Assembly: GCA_946185535.1 (NCBI GenBank)
Contig: CAMHJX010000003.1
Coordinates: 108,305 to 172,304 of the forward strand
DNA length: 64,000 nt
Source of the DNA: an uncultured Bacteroidales bacterium
Lineage (GTDB): Bacteria; Bacteroidota; Bacteroidia; Bacteroidales; F082
Reading direction: 5' to 3'
Shown here: positions 17,637-26,586 of the stretch, piece after piece
How the letters are laid out: each line of letters opens with the position of its first letter
How positions within the stretch are numbered: position 1 is the first letter of the stretch
Made by a program: the position numbers and the translations under genes
The notes under the pieces: model-generated
The model's database searches: none
The model's input: only the letters and a program-made list of their open reading frames with translations
Told to the model about the DNA's origin: nothing

Positions 17637-17702
17637 CTTCGACGGGCTCAGGGACCTTAACTGGTCGAAAAAGCGAAGGTCGTTGAGCTTGTCGAAACGC
17701 CG
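17637..17702. repeat. 66-bp dispersed inverted repeat between trkA and trkH
   Basis: The element has complementary ends (CTTCGACGGGCTCA... and ...TTGAGCTTGTCGAA). It is collinear without gaps with the 66-bp copy at 62482-62547. A half copy lies within the GH106-like gene at 5019-5049. Confidence 0.85.
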
Positions 17703-17708
17703 ACTTTT

Positions 17709-19049
17709 CTAATGGAACAATCTTTCAACAGCGGGGATACCGGCAGGCAAGGCCAGCACCACCACTTGGTCGTCGGTCTCGATTTGGAAGTCGTCGGTGG
17801 CAATGAAGCTCTCCCCATCGCGGGTGATGCCGCAGATGATGGCATCGGTGGGCATGGCCAACTGCCCGATGGGCTTGCGCGTGACCGCTGAGCCAGCTCT
17901 AACTTCAAACTCCACAATGTCGGCATCAATACCACTGAGGCTCTTCAGGGTGGACACTTTGGCGCCTAAGGTGTATTTCACCATGTAGCTGGCCGCGATG
18001 AGTTTCTTGTTGATGATGGAGTCGATGCCGATGTTCTGCGAGATGTCGATATAATCGATGTTCTCGACAAGGGCGATGGTCTTCTTCACGCCGAACGACT
18101 TGGCCTGAAGGCAAGTCAAGATGTTGGTCTCGGTGTTGTCAGTGACGGCAATGAAGGCATCCATGTCCTTGATGCCCTCGTCCTCAAGCAGGTCGAGGTT
18201 TCGGGCATCGGCATTGACAACCAAAGCCTCAGAGAGGTAGTTGGTCAAGTCCATGCAGCGCTCCTTGTCGATTTCCAAAATCTTGATGTTCAGCTCTTTC
18301 TCAAGGCGTTTGGCGGTAATTCTTCCCACACGACCTCCACCCACAATCATGACATTGTGGACATTGATTTGTTTCTTGCCGCTCAGTTTGATGATGTCCT
18401 TGATGGCATGTGGTTTAGTGACCACATACACCATATCGGCCACTTGGAAGACCTCATCGCCTTGAGGTACGAAAGTATTTTGGCGGCGGTGGATGGCAGC
18501 GATACGGAACTCGATATGTTCATACTGGTTGATGACCTCGTCGACGGTCTTGCCAAGGATTTCGGCCTCGGGTTCCAGTTTCACCATGAAGAGCTGGAGG
18601 TTACCTCCAGCGAAGTCGTAAGTCTCCGAGGAAGCGTTTTTCTTCAGTAATGAGATGATTTCCTGTGCGGCAATGTCTTCGGGCGAGAGCAAGCCATCAA
18701 TGCCGAGGTCTTGGTACATGCGCCACACTTCTGGGCTCAGGTTCTCCATCGTGTTGACGCGCGCGATGACTTGTTTGGCACCCAATTTCTTGGCGATGAT
18801 GCCTGTCAGCAGGTTGATATGCTCATCGTGGAGCACGGCAATCATAAGGTCGGCTTTTTTCACATTGGCGCGTTGCAGCACGGCGGTCGAGGTGGAGTCG
18901 CCCGTGATGGTCATCAAGTCGCTGTGCGATTCCATCATCTTCAGCAGTTCCTCGTGCGGGTCCACGATGGTGATGTTATGGTTGCTGCGCACCAAGGCTT
19001 CCGCCAAGTGCATGCCTACTTCTCCGTCTCCAGCTATTATGATATTCAT
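17709..19049 (-). CDS. trkA: Trk system potassium transporter regulatory subunit TrkA
   Basis: A 446-aa cytosolic gating subunit with two RCK modules in tandem. The first Rossmann motif is IIIAGDGEVGMHLAEAL (residues 3-19) with ITIVDPHEE following; the second is VMIVGGGRVGRITAKRL (about 232-248) with ILEIDKERC. Each is followed by a RCK-C domain (EAEILGKTVDEVINQYEHIEF; VTRKPIGQLAMPTDAIICGI). Family role: NAD(H)/ATP-dependent control of the TrkH pore. It precedes trkH in the same transcription unit. Confidence 0.93.
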   Translation of the reverse strand: MNIIIAGDGEVGMHLAEALVRSNHNITIVDPHEELLKMMESHSDLMTITGDSTSTAVLQRANVKKADLMIAVLHDEHINLLTGIIAKKLGAKQVIARVNTMENLSPEVWRMYQDLGIDGLLSPEDIAAQEIISLLKKNASSETYDFAGGNLQLFMVKLEPEAEILGKTVDEVINQYEHIEFRIAAIHRRQNTFVPQGDEVFQVADMVYVVTKPHAIKDIIKLSGKKQINVHNVMIVGGGRVGRITAKRLEKELNIKILEIDKERCMDLTNYLSEALVVNADARNLDLLEDEGIKDMDAFIAVTDNTETNILTCLQAKSFGVKKTIALVENIDYIDISQNIGIDSIINKKLIAASYMVKYTLGAKVSTLKSLSGIDADIVEFEVRAGSAVTRKPIGQLAMPTDAIICGITRDGESFIATDDFQIETDDQVVVLALPAGIPAVERLFH

Positions 19050-19167
19050 TTCATTTCACTTTATAAAAGTGCAAATGTAGGCAAATAATTGAATATGTTG
19101 CAGCTTTTTTCTCGTTTTCTATTACAAGGTTATTTCTTCGTTGTCTTTGGCGTGTTGTATTCTTGCA

Positions 19168-20205
19168 TTATTCTTCCAACGGCAAGGCATACCATAATGT
19201 GTCCACTGTATGACCTGCAACGATACCGTATCCACCTTTCACATTGGAATAGGTCTGGATGGGTTCGGCAAATAACTGCATGGACATATCGCCTTGGTCG
19301 CAGGTGTACAAATAGTTGTAGTATTCTTTTGAGAGATGTTCCAACTTAATGGGCAATTGGAAGAATGCTGGGTCGTATTCCTCATCCACAGTTAACCAAA
19401 CCGTCATTTTGAATTTAAGCTGATAAGACTTGCCGTCGAAAAGCACATCAGTGAATACTCCTAAGGGCTTTGTGTCGAGGTCGCTGAAATCGATGTATTC
19501 ATTGTTGGGAAGTGCCGAGCCAAAAACGGGGTCGTCATATTCAAAGGAACAATCGTAGCTGTTTCTCAGTGGATGGTCGTTTTTCCAGTTTGGAATGTAA
19601 ATCTTGAAACAATCGACTTGCCCGGGGTTGGGGTCGGTGAGTTCAAACGACAAAGTCACCTCTGCAGATATTCTTAATAAACTGTCTGTTTTCTCTTCAT
19701 AAGTATCATTATAAGTATACTCATACCATGAGTCCCAATGAGCCACATCTGCGCTCAATTGAGCCTCTATGGCATTGGGGAGTGGGCTTGTTTCAGCCTC
19801 CACATCATCAAAACCATTAGCCGAAGCTGTGATTTTGATGATGTCGCCCATAGCAGGACAATAATCATAAGTATAGACTTTCCTGATATGCCCAAGATTC
19901 GGGTCGTTTGGGTCCCAAATGTCGTAGCTGACCACGGTGTCATTATGTGGAGTCATCTCGCCAAGTAAGTTGCCATTCACATAGAGCGTGGCCACAAGGT
20001 CATCAGGAGCAGTAGTATTGGCATGGTTGTCCAAGAAAAAGAAGCTTTTGCTAATGCTGGCTTTGACGGGTTGCCCAGGCTCCATGAGGCTGTTGATGAC
20101 TAATTTTGGGTCGGTCTGCTCGCCGTTGAATTCGATTTCTTTCTCGCAGGAGGTGAGGAGTACTGCAGTAACGATGGTTATTAAGGTTAGAAGGTTGGTT
20201 TTCAT
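19168..20205 (-). CDS. DUF4249 family surface lipoprotein
   Basis: A 345-aa lipoprotein (signal MKTNLLTLITIVTAVLLTSC, lipidation at the Cys). DUF4249 features are visible: EIEFNGEQTDPKLVINSLMEPGQPVKASISKSFFFLD near the N-terminus and a C-terminal YNYLYTCDQGDMSMQLFAEPIQTYSNVKGGYGIVAG. Such proteins nearly always follow a TonB-dependent receptor of the type found directly upstream here, and are thought to act with it at the cell surface. A 35-bp imperfect inverted repeat separates the two genes, so expression of the lipoprotein could be attenuated relative to the receptor. Confidence 0.85.
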   Translation of the reverse strand: MKTNLLTLITIVTAVLLTSCEKEIEFNGEQTDPKLVINSLMEPGQPVKASISKSFFFLDNHANTTAPDDLVATLYVNGNLLGEMTPHNDTVVSYDIWDPNDPNLGHIRKVYTYDYCPAMGDIIKITASANGFDDVEAETSPLPNAIEAQLSADVAHWDSWYEYTYNDTYEEKTDSLLRISAEVTLSFELTDPNPGQVDCFKIYIPNWKNDHPLRNSYDCSFEYDDPVFGSALPNNEYIDFSDLDTKPLGVFTDVLFDGKSYQLKFKMTVWLTVDEEYDPAFFQLPIKLEHLSKEYYNYLYTCDQGDMSMQLFAEPIQTYSNVKGGYGIVAGHTVDTLWYALPLEE

Positions 20206-20224
20206 TGTTGTATTTTGTTTTCTT

Positions 20225-20323
20225 GACTATGGCCAATGGCTATTGACTATGACCGCTTTATTAAAATTGTAAGCGTTTCTATTATCAAAAAGCGGTCATT
20301 GTCATAGGCCATAAGCCATGGTC
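20225..20323. repeat. 35-bp imperfect inverted repeat between receptor and lipoprotein genes
   Basis: Arms 20225-20259 and 20289-20323 match at 28 of 35 positions as inverted repeats, with a perfect inner stem ATGACCGCTTT/AAAGCGGTCAT and a 29-nt loop. It may act as a terminator or mRNA-stabilising hairpin. Confidence 0.7.
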
Positions 20324-20326
20324 GAA

Positions 20327-22747
20327 TTAGAATTTATAACTATAACTCACCGACGGAATAATCGGGAACAAACTCGCCTGCATCAGCACTTTCTTTTCCG
20401 TTAGCGTGGCCTCATCCCATTTATAATCAGTGTAGATGATGAAGGGGTTGTTGTGGTTGTATGCATTGTAGACGCTGATGTTCCAGGTACGGGTGCCATA
20501 TTTCTTTTGCTTGTGGAAGTTCATACCCACATCCAAACGGTGGTAGCTGCCCAAGCGGAAGTTGTTGCGTTCCAAGGCGTTGATAGAATAGATGTTGCCC
20601 CATTCATCGAGCAGGCCTTCGTAAACCTGTGTGCCGAGCGTGCCGCAGTTGCCGCTGCTGAAGACCCATGTGCCGCTGAGGTCGAAACGGTCGCTGAACT
20701 TATGCTGCACAGTGATGCTGAGGTCGTGGCGACGGTCGTACTTGGCGGGAAACACCTTCCCTTGGTTAAGGACCATACCTTCACGGTCGAACTGTCGCTT
20801 GGCATGTGCCCAGGTGTATGCGACCCATCCCGTGGTCTTGCCGAAGCTGCGTTGCACAAGCAACTCTACACCATAGGCCCAGCCTTTGCCCATGCAGACT
20901 TTCTCATCCCAGCGCTCCGAAGAGCCGAAGAACGAGGCACCGTCCTTGTATTCCAACAGATTATCCATGGATTTGTAGTAGCCTTCAACGGAGATGTCGA
21001 ATAAGCGCGGTAACTCATAAAATGCACCCAATGACACTTGATGGGCATTCATCGGCACGATGTTGGCCGTGACGGGCACCCAAAGGTCGGTGGGCAGGCT
21101 GAGGCTGCTGTTAGAGAGCAAGTGAACATACTGCGTCATATAGGCATAGCCCGCCTTGAGTGAGAGGTTGGAAGCCAGCATCACGCTGGTGCTGAGGCGC
21201 GGCTGCACGCTTTGGTAGGTTTTGCCCTCGACGGTGAAGGTGGAGTAATGCACACCTGCGTTCACGCGGAAGATGTCACCAAAAGTCATGTTGTCTTCGG
21301 CATAAAGGGCTGTCTCGTGGGCAAACACCTTGGGCGAACCTGCCGTAGTGTCCACCTCGGTCTCGTTGCCTGCAACAATCTTCATTGCCTGCACTTCTGG
21401 ACGGAACATATGGTAGGTATAATTGCCGCCGAAACGGATTTCGTGGTTGGGCAGGGGCGTATAGTCGAAGTCGACTTTGGCCGTCAGGTCGTTGATGCCC
21501 GACTTGTAGGCCATGTTGAATTCATCTTTGATGGAGGCGGTGCTTTCCTGATAATGATAAACATTCTCTTCCGTGATGCCCATACCCAGGTTGTGGCGGT
21601 ATTGAGTGTAGTTGACCGAGGCATCCATGAAGAGTTGCTGCGACATCACATGGTTCCAGCGTAGGGCAGCCACTTTGTTGCCCCATTTCCAGTCCATGTT
21701 GAGGTAGTTTTGATATTGGATTTCATCGTAAGCGTAGTCTTTGTTCTTTATACCGAGGTAGACAGCGTCGTCGCCTGAGTAGAAACTCAGATAGAGTCGG
21801 TCTTTGTCGGAGATCTTCCAGTTGAGTTTGCCGTTGAAGTCGTAGAAATAATAGCCAGCCTTCAGCTTGTTGATTTCCTCCAGTTGCGACTTGGCAATCC
21901 AGAGGGCGGGTTTCATCAGCAAGTCGCTGTAGGTACGGCGGAAGGAAAGGTTGAATGAGAGCTTGTCTTTCAAGATGGGACCTTCCAAATTAAGCTTCGA
22001 CGAAATCAGTCCTACGCTTACATTACCGTGGTATTGCTGCATGTCGCCTTCCTTCATGCGTATGTCGACCACCGATGAGAGGCGACCACCGAAATGTGCC
22101 GGGAAGCTGCCTTTGTATAAGGTAACATTTTTAAGGGCGTCAGGGTTGAAGACGGAGAAAAAGCCCATCATGTGATTGACATTGTAGACGGGCACGCCGT
22201 CGAGCAAAAGCAGGTTCTCATCGGGTCCGCCGCCGCGCACATACATGCCCGCTGAGCCTTCCGAGCCGTTTTGCACGCCAGGCAACAGCTGGATAGCTTT
22301 CAGCACATCGGCCTCGCCAAATAGGGTAGGGATGCTCTTGATTTGCTGCACGGGAAGTTCTACTACGCTCATCTGCGGGCTGCGGGCACTCACTGTGGCG
22401 CGCGTGCCTTCCACTACCACCTCATCTAAAGTCGTGTTGGTCTCAAGGGCGAAGTTGAGGCTGATGTTTTCTTTCAAATCAAAAGCCTTGTTCTGTTGTG
22501 TGTAGCCTACATAAGAGATTTGCAGGTCAACTTGACCTGGGTTCAAAGTGAGGGTATAGAAGCCGTAACTATTGGTGGCACAGCCTTTCCCTGAGTTTTT
22601 GTCGACAATGGTTGCTCCAATGAGGGTTTCCTTGCTGGCAGCATCCATCACATAGCCACTGATGGTGCGTTTCTGCGCAAGAACTGACGCACAAACCAGC
22701 ATCAAACCGATGATGATGAGCCATTTGTGAATAAACAAAGGTTTCAT
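20327..22747 (-). CDS. TonB-dependent receptor (carboxypeptidase-regulatory-like plus plug)
   Basis: An 806-aa outer-membrane receptor. Signal peptide about residues 1-24, then a CarboxypepD-regulatory-like domain (RTISGYVMDAASKETLIGATIVDKNSGKG), plug (FGEADVLKAIQLLPGVQNGSEG, YVRGGGPDENLLLLDGVPVYN) and a C-terminal 22-strand-type barrel ending SVSYSYKF. The plug follows the pattern of receptors paired with DUF4249 lipoproteins, and that gene lies just downstream. Substrate unknown. No SusD partner is present, which argues against a standard glycan-import pair. Confidence 0.92.
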   Translation of the reverse strand: MKPLFIHKWLIIIGLMLVCASVLAQKRTISGYVMDAASKETLIGATIVDKNSGKGCATNSYGFYTLTLNPGQVDLQISYVGYTQQNKAFDLKENISLNFALETNTTLDEVVVEGTRATVSARSPQMSVVELPVQQIKSIPTLFGEADVLKAIQLLPGVQNGSEGSAGMYVRGGGPDENLLLLDGVPVYNVNHMMGFFSVFNPDALKNVTLYKGSFPAHFGGRLSSVVDIRMKEGDMQQYHGNVSVGLISSKLNLEGPILKDKLSFNLSFRRTYSDLLMKPALWIAKSQLEEINKLKAGYYFYDFNGKLNWKISDKDRLYLSFYSGDDAVYLGIKNKDYAYDEIQYQNYLNMDWKWGNKVAALRWNHVMSQQLFMDASVNYTQYRHNLGMGITEENVYHYQESTASIKDEFNMAYKSGINDLTAKVDFDYTPLPNHEIRFGGNYTYHMFRPEVQAMKIVAGNETEVDTTAGSPKVFAHETALYAEDNMTFGDIFRVNAGVHYSTFTVEGKTYQSVQPRLSTSVMLASNLSLKAGYAYMTQYVHLLSNSSLSLPTDLWVPVTANIVPMNAHQVSLGAFYELPRLFDISVEGYYKSMDNLLEYKDGASFFGSSERWDEKVCMGKGWAYGVELLVQRSFGKTTGWVAYTWAHAKRQFDREGMVLNQGKVFPAKYDRRHDLSITVQHKFSDRFDLSGTWVFSSGNCGTLGTQVYEGLLDEWGNIYSINALERNNFRLGSYHRLDVGMNFHKQKKYGTRTWNISVYNAYNHNNPFIIYTDYKWDEATLTEKKVLMQASLFPIIPSVSYSYKF

Positions 22748-22872
22748 AAATCAAAGTTTAATAAGTCAATATGCCACTTTAACGGCACTGATTCTTGTTT
22801 ATTGCCGAGAAAATGATTTTTTGTATGACAATATGAATGCCTTGTGAGCTATAAGTGTGTTCATGGAACTAT

Positions 22873-23505
22873 TCACCAAATATCCGACCAAGTCACTGAA
22901 ATCACGTGGTTGGTGGATTTCTCGCCTTCTTTGAAGATATTGGCCATGCCGAAGGTGTAGCGTACCTCGATGAACCAATAGCTTAAAGCGGCCGTGAGGC
23001 CATAGTCAATGCGGTTGAAACTGCCCAATTCCCAAGGGGTTATGTACTGCTGTTTCTTCTTGCCTTTCACTTCCATAATGTTGTTGCCGCCTATGCAAAA
23101 ACCGATTTGCGGTCCGATGCGCAGTCGTGGAATCATGGATTCATCCTCATCGTTTTCGTTCCATTTGCGTAGATAGATGTTGAGCAGCAGCGGCACATTG
23201 ATGTAGTGTGATTTTTCCTTGTAGTGGATGGTATTATTGTTTTCAATCAAGCCTTTCTTGGAACTTGTGCCTTGCCGTGAATAAATTATATCGATTTCGG
23301 CACCTATAATGCTACGCTCGGGAATGAGCGCAATGCGTACACCACCAGTGAAATCGGTACGGAAGGTTGTGCTGTCGTTGCCGCTGATTTTCATGGTGGA
23401 AAAAGTCGGGCCAAGCATTAGGCCGCCTCCGAGTTGTTGGGCCGTCATTGAGCCGGTACCGAAGAGCCATAATAGGAGCAGTATGAGCAGTTTTTTGTCT
23501 TTCAT
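22873..23505 (-). CDS. PorT-like outer-membrane beta-barrel protein
   Basis: A 210-aa barrel protein with signal peptide MKDKKLLILLLLWLFGTGSMTAQ from ATG 23505. The sequence LGGGLMLGPTFSTMKISGNDS, GGVRIALIPERSIIGAEIDIIYSRQG and YINVPLLLNIYLRK is typical of the outer-membrane beta-barrel (OMP_b-brl_2/PorT) family. Role unknown. It is divergent from the AlkZ-like gene, and its promoter region is shared. Confidence 0.7.
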   Translation of the reverse strand: MKDKKLLILLLLWLFGTGSMTAQQLGGGLMLGPTFSTMKISGNDSTTFRTDFTGGVRIALIPERSIIGAEIDIIYSRQGTSSKKGLIENNNTIHYKEKSHYINVPLLLNIYLRKWNENDEDESMIPRLRIGPQIGFCIGGNNIMEVKGKKKQQYITPWELGSFNRIDYGLTAALSYWFIEVRYTFGMANIFKEGEKSTNHVISVTWSDIW

Positions 23506-23581
23506 AGATTGCAAAAGTACGCCATTTTTTGGAAACAGAATCCTTTTTCTTAAAAAATCAATAGAACAATTGTTTTGGAGA

Positions 23582-23615
23582 TTTGTGTAAATAGGTCGAA
23601 AAAAGTGTACCTTTG
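23582..23615 (+). promoter_or_regulatory. Promoter of the AlkZ-like gene
   Basis: TTTG at 23582-23585 and TACCTTTG at 23608-23615 (22-bp spacer) fit the Bacteroidota -33/-7 consensus. The start codon follows at 23635. Confidence 0.65.
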
Positions 23616-23634
23616 CACAAGAATCAGAAGACTA

Positions 23635-24684
23635 ATGAATCCCGTCGCCCTCCGATTACTCAACCAGCAGCTCATCAGCCCGCAGTTTGACAAGCCCGAA
23701 GCGGTAGTCAACCACATGGGCGCGATGCAGGCGCAGGAATATCGCCTGATGCGCTGGGCGGTGGCGATGCGGACCAAGAAACCTTCAGCCAAAGCCTTCA
23801 AGAAAGCTTTCGACAGCGGGCGGATCATCCGTATGCACCTGATGCGCGGCACTTGGCAACTCGTGTCGGCCGAGGACTATTGGCCCTTGCTCGAACTTTG
23901 TTCGGCGAAGGCATTGGCGGTCATCAAAGGATGGATGAATAGTAACAAGATTACCATTCCTGAAGAGGAAGTGAAACGCATCAGGGAAATCCTTGTCCAG
24001 ACGGCTGCCGAAAAGGGCAGCGTCACCAAGGAAGACTTTGTTGAGGCCTTGGCGGAGAAAGACATCCATATAGACGACCATCGTTTGTCGTACCACATCC
24101 GCTATGCCGAGTTGTCGGGCACGCTCTGCAGTGGCAACTTGTTGCCGATGAAGGCAACCTACGCCCTTGCCGCCGATAAGGTGAAGCCTCATGTCAAGAG
24201 GGATCGTGACGAGACCTTGGCAATGCTCGCGCGAAAATATTTCCAAAGCCGCCAGCCAGCCACCTTGGAGGATTTCGTATGGTGGTCGGGGCTGAATATC
24301 AACGATTGCAGGCGGGGAATTGAAATATTAGGTAATTCCCTGCATGTAGAGACGCAAAATTTTGCGTCTCTACCACGCAGGGAATATTATTATACGAATG
24401 ATTGCCGCACCCGAGGTTTCCGCAAAGGCAAATATCTCCTGATTCCGCCTTACGACGAATACCTCATCGGCTACAAGAGCCGCGACATCGTCCTCTCGCC
24501 TGACTATAGTCACAAAGCCCACAACAACAGTGGCATCTTCCAGCCTATCATTGCCCACGACGGCATCATCTGCGGCAACTGGACGCCTTTCAAGGATGAC
24601 CTACAAGCCACATTCTTCATGGGTGAGCATGTGACTGACCTCCAAGAGGAATGGAAACGATACAAGACATACCAACTAAAATGA
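23635..24684 (+). CDS. AlkZ-like winged-helix (HTH_42) DNA glycosylase family protein
   Basis: A 349-aa protein of the HTH_42/DUF1006 family, tandem winged helices wrapped round DNA. Start 23635 lies behind a good promoter; the longer frame runs through that promoter. HMGAMQAQEYRLMRWAV contains a Q-x-Q motif (Q32 and Q34), as in AlkZ-type interstrand-crosslink DNA glycosylases, whereas YcaQ types have Q-x-D. Thus a DNA-repair or self-resistance role against alkylating agents is a fair inference. Residues about 234-250 (NSLHVETQNFASLPRR) are encoded by a palindromic repeat insertion (24334-24384) and look foreign. First gene of a three-gene unit. Confidence 0.75.
   Translation: MNPVALRLLNQQLISPQFDKPEAVVNHMGAMQAQEYRLMRWAVAMRTKKPSAKAFKKAFDSGRIIRMHLMRGTWQLVSAEDYWPLLELCSAKALAVIKGWMNSNKITIPEEEVKRIREILVQTAAEKGSVTKEDFVEALAEKDIHIDDHRLSYHIRYAELSGTLCSGNLLPMKATYALAADKVKPHVKRDRDETLAMLARKYFQSRQPATLEDFVWWSGLNINDCRRGIEILGNSLHVETQNFASLPRREYYYTNDCRTRGFRKGKYLLIPPYDEYLIGYKSRDIVLSPDYSHKAHNNSGIFQPIIAHDGIICGNWTPFKDDLQATFFMGEHVTDLQEEWKRYKTYQLK
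24334..24384. repeat. 28-bp perfect palindrome, copy 2, with outer arms, inside a gene
   Basis: The perfect palindrome at 24346-24373 (arms GTAGAGACG/CGTCTCTAC, core CAAAATTTTG) is enclosed by a further 9-bp inverted pair ATTCCCTGC/GCAGGGAAT. It lies in frame within the AlkZ-like gene. Confidence 0.85.
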
Positions 24685-24691
24685 AAAGAAT

Positions 24692-25432
24692 ATGAAAGAA
24701 AAACCTTCGTCCGGCACCAAACAGTTTCTGTTGACGCTTCTCGCGACAACCTTCTCCATCATACTCACCTTCGGCACCTCAGCCATCATCGATAGACGCC
24801 ACAAAGAGGCGGCCAAGAAGGAAATGGTCATGATGATTCTCTATGACTTTGACAAAACCATTGAACAATTGGAAGATGCAAGTTCCGCTTTCCAGAAGGC
24901 AAAACGGAATCAACAGGAGCTTGCCTTTCATCCGGAGTATTTCGACAGCCTTCGTTTCCAATTTACAGATGCTTTGAAGGTTTCCCAAATGGAATTTTCT
25001 GAAACGACAGAAAACATTTTTTCTTCCAATATAGAGACTTTCAATACCCTCGGCAATGTCAATTTTGTTCATGAAGTTTCTTCTTTCTACAGTTTGCGCC
25101 ATAAATACGAAGAAGACCTATTGGTTGGATATAAAAAAGAGATGACGGAGTCAGGATTAATGAAGTCTGTAGGAAAACTTCTCAAATTTGACTTTCCTAA
25201 TTATTATTTCACGAATCAAGTTTATTTGAAGTCATTGAAGAGTACACGAGACCTTTGCATGAAAATGATGAAGGTCAGCGAGGATGAAATGAAAGAATTC
25301 AGCAACCAACGCATAGTGAATGAAGATCATGGAGAAGATTATGGAATCTCTAATGAACAGTTGCTGAAAGAGATGTTTGAGGAAGAGGAAATTCTCAAAC
25401 AGGCCATAGAGAAGCTTGAACAAAACCAATAA
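24692..25432 (+). CDS. Membrane-anchored protein of unknown function
   Basis: I do not recognise this 246-aa protein. One N-terminal membrane anchor is visible (FLLTLLATTFSIILTFGTSAII, about residues 12-33), followed by a basic stretch and a largely helical soluble part rich in E, K and F, with coiled-coil potential (IEQLEDASSAFQKAKRNQQEL; LLKEMFEEEEILKQAIEKLEQ). It starts 7 bp after the AlkZ-like gene and ends 10 bp before the acetyltransferase gene, so the three are probably co-transcribed. Confidence 0.7.
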   Translation: MKEKPSSGTKQFLLTLLATTFSIILTFGTSAIIDRRHKEAAKKEMVMMILYDFDKTIEQLEDASSAFQKAKRNQQELAFHPEYFDSLRFQFTDALKVSQMEFSETTENIFSSNIETFNTLGNVNFVHEVSSFYSLRHKYEEDLLVGYKKEMTESGLMKSVGKLLKFDFPNYYFTNQVYLKSLKSTRDLCMKMMKVSEDEMKEFSNQRIVNEDHGEDYGISNEQLLKEMFEEEEILKQAIEKLEQNQ

Positions 25433-25442
25433 GCCAAAAAAA

Positions 25443-26081
25443 ATGAACATCAGATTAGAACAACCCAAAGATTATCGAGAGGTAGAGAACCTCACGCGTG
25501 AGGCGTTTTGGAACGTCTATCGTCCAGGATGCTTGGAGCATTATGTACTCAACCAATACAGAACCAACCCCGATTTCATCCCGGAACTTGACTTTGTGAT
25601 GGAGGAAGATGGCAAGATTATAGGCCATGTTATGTTTTCGAAAGCCGAGCTTGTCTTAAATGACGGCACCAAGAAGCCCTCGTGGACCTTTGGCCCCATC
25701 AGCATCCATCCCGACTACAAACGCAAAGGCTACGGGTTGAGGCTTTTGAATTATGCATTGGATAAAGCACGTGGATTGGGTATCGGTTTCCTCTGCATGG
25801 AGGGCAATATCGACTTCTACAAGCACGCTGGCTTTGACCTCGCCAGTAAATTCAAGATCCATTATCACGATGAGCCGCGCGATGCCGAGGTGCCTTATTT
25901 CCTTGCCCAAGAACTCATCCCTGGCTGGCTTCAGAAGGAAGGTGTTACCGAGGCCACCTATTGCCCGCCAAAGGGCTATTTCGTCGCGGATGAGAACCAG
26001 GAAGCGTTCGAGGCATACGATGCCACCTTCCCGAAAAAGGAAAAACTCCGCCTGCCTGGACAATTGGGATACGAAGGATAG
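25443..26081 (+). CDS. GNAT family N-acetyltransferase
   Basis: A 212-aa acetyl-CoA-dependent acetyltransferase. Start ATG 25443 (MNIRLEQPKDYREVENLTRE) is preferred to 25416, which would overlap the upstream gene. The acetyl-CoA-binding motif is ISIHPDYKRKGYGLRLLNYAL (Q/RxxGxG type), with GHVMFSKAELVL before it and FYKHAGFDLASKF after. Substrate unknown. Members with a C-terminal ...PPKGYFVADENQEAFEAYDATFP region are usual in Bacteroidota and Firmicutes. Confidence 0.9.
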   Translation: MNIRLEQPKDYREVENLTREAFWNVYRPGCLEHYVLNQYRTNPDFIPELDFVMEEDGKIIGHVMFSKAELVLNDGTKKPSWTFGPISIHPDYKRKGYGLRLLNYALDKARGLGIGFLCMEGNIDFYKHAGFDLASKFKIHYHDEPRDAEVPYFLAQELIPGWLQKEGVTEATYCPPKGYFVADENQEAFEAYDATFPKKEKLRLPGQLGYEG

Positions 26082-26187
26082 CTATGAAATGGTTATTTGC
26101 AGTGTGCCATTTGATTTTTGCAATGATGAATTTTATAAGTAGATGAGCAGAATTAGTTTACAGAAAAGGCAGGAAAATTTGGCCGTC

Positions 26188-26249
26188 AGCAGTCAGCCAT
26201 CAGCAGTCAGCCTTGGTGCTACCGAGCTGATAGCTGACGGCTGATAGCT
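26188..26249. repeat. Imperfect inverted repeat (CAGTCAGC / GCTGATAGCTG type)
   Basis: Arms 26188-26211 and 26226-26249 pair at 19 of 24 positions, and each arm is itself a tandem of AGYHGTCAGC-like units. It lies after the acetyltransferase gene and may serve as a transcript end. Confidence 0.65.
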
Positions 26250-26312
26250 TACAGCTAAGAAGCTTATAATAATGCAGTTTAATTTTGAATAGATACTTAA
26301 ATAAATAAACCT

Positions 26313-26582
26313 ATGGAACTAAAATTTTGTCAGAGCTGCGGAATGCCGCTCACCCAAGAGATTCTCGGCACCAATGCCGATGGAAGCAAGAACGAAGACT
26401 ACTGCATGTATTGCTATAAAGACGGCAAGTTTACGCAGGACTGCACCATGGAAGAGATGATCGAGTTTTGCTCGCAGTTTGTCGATGAAGTCAACAAGAA
26501 CATGCCCAAACCCATGACCAAGGACGAGTACAAAGGCATGATGCGGCAGTTTTTCCCGACGCTGAAGCGTTGGAAACAGTGA
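26313..26582 (+). CDS. Small putative zinc-ribbon protein
   Basis: An 89-aa cytosolic protein. The N-terminal half holds a zinc-ribbon motif with two Cys pairs, FCQSCGMPL and YCMYCYKDG, and the second half is helical and acidic with VDEVNKNMPKPMTKDEYKGMMRQFFP. This matches the putative zinc ribbon family (Zn_ribbon_2) found as short stand-alone proteins. Function unknown. It precedes the FAD oxidoreductase gene by 4 bp and is likely co-transcribed. Confidence 0.85.
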   Translation: MELKFCQSCGMPLTQEILGTNADGSKNEDYCMYCYKDGKFTQDCTMEEMIEFCSQFVDEVNKNMPKPMTKDEYKGMMRQFFPTLKRWKQ

Positions 26583-26586
26583 ATTC

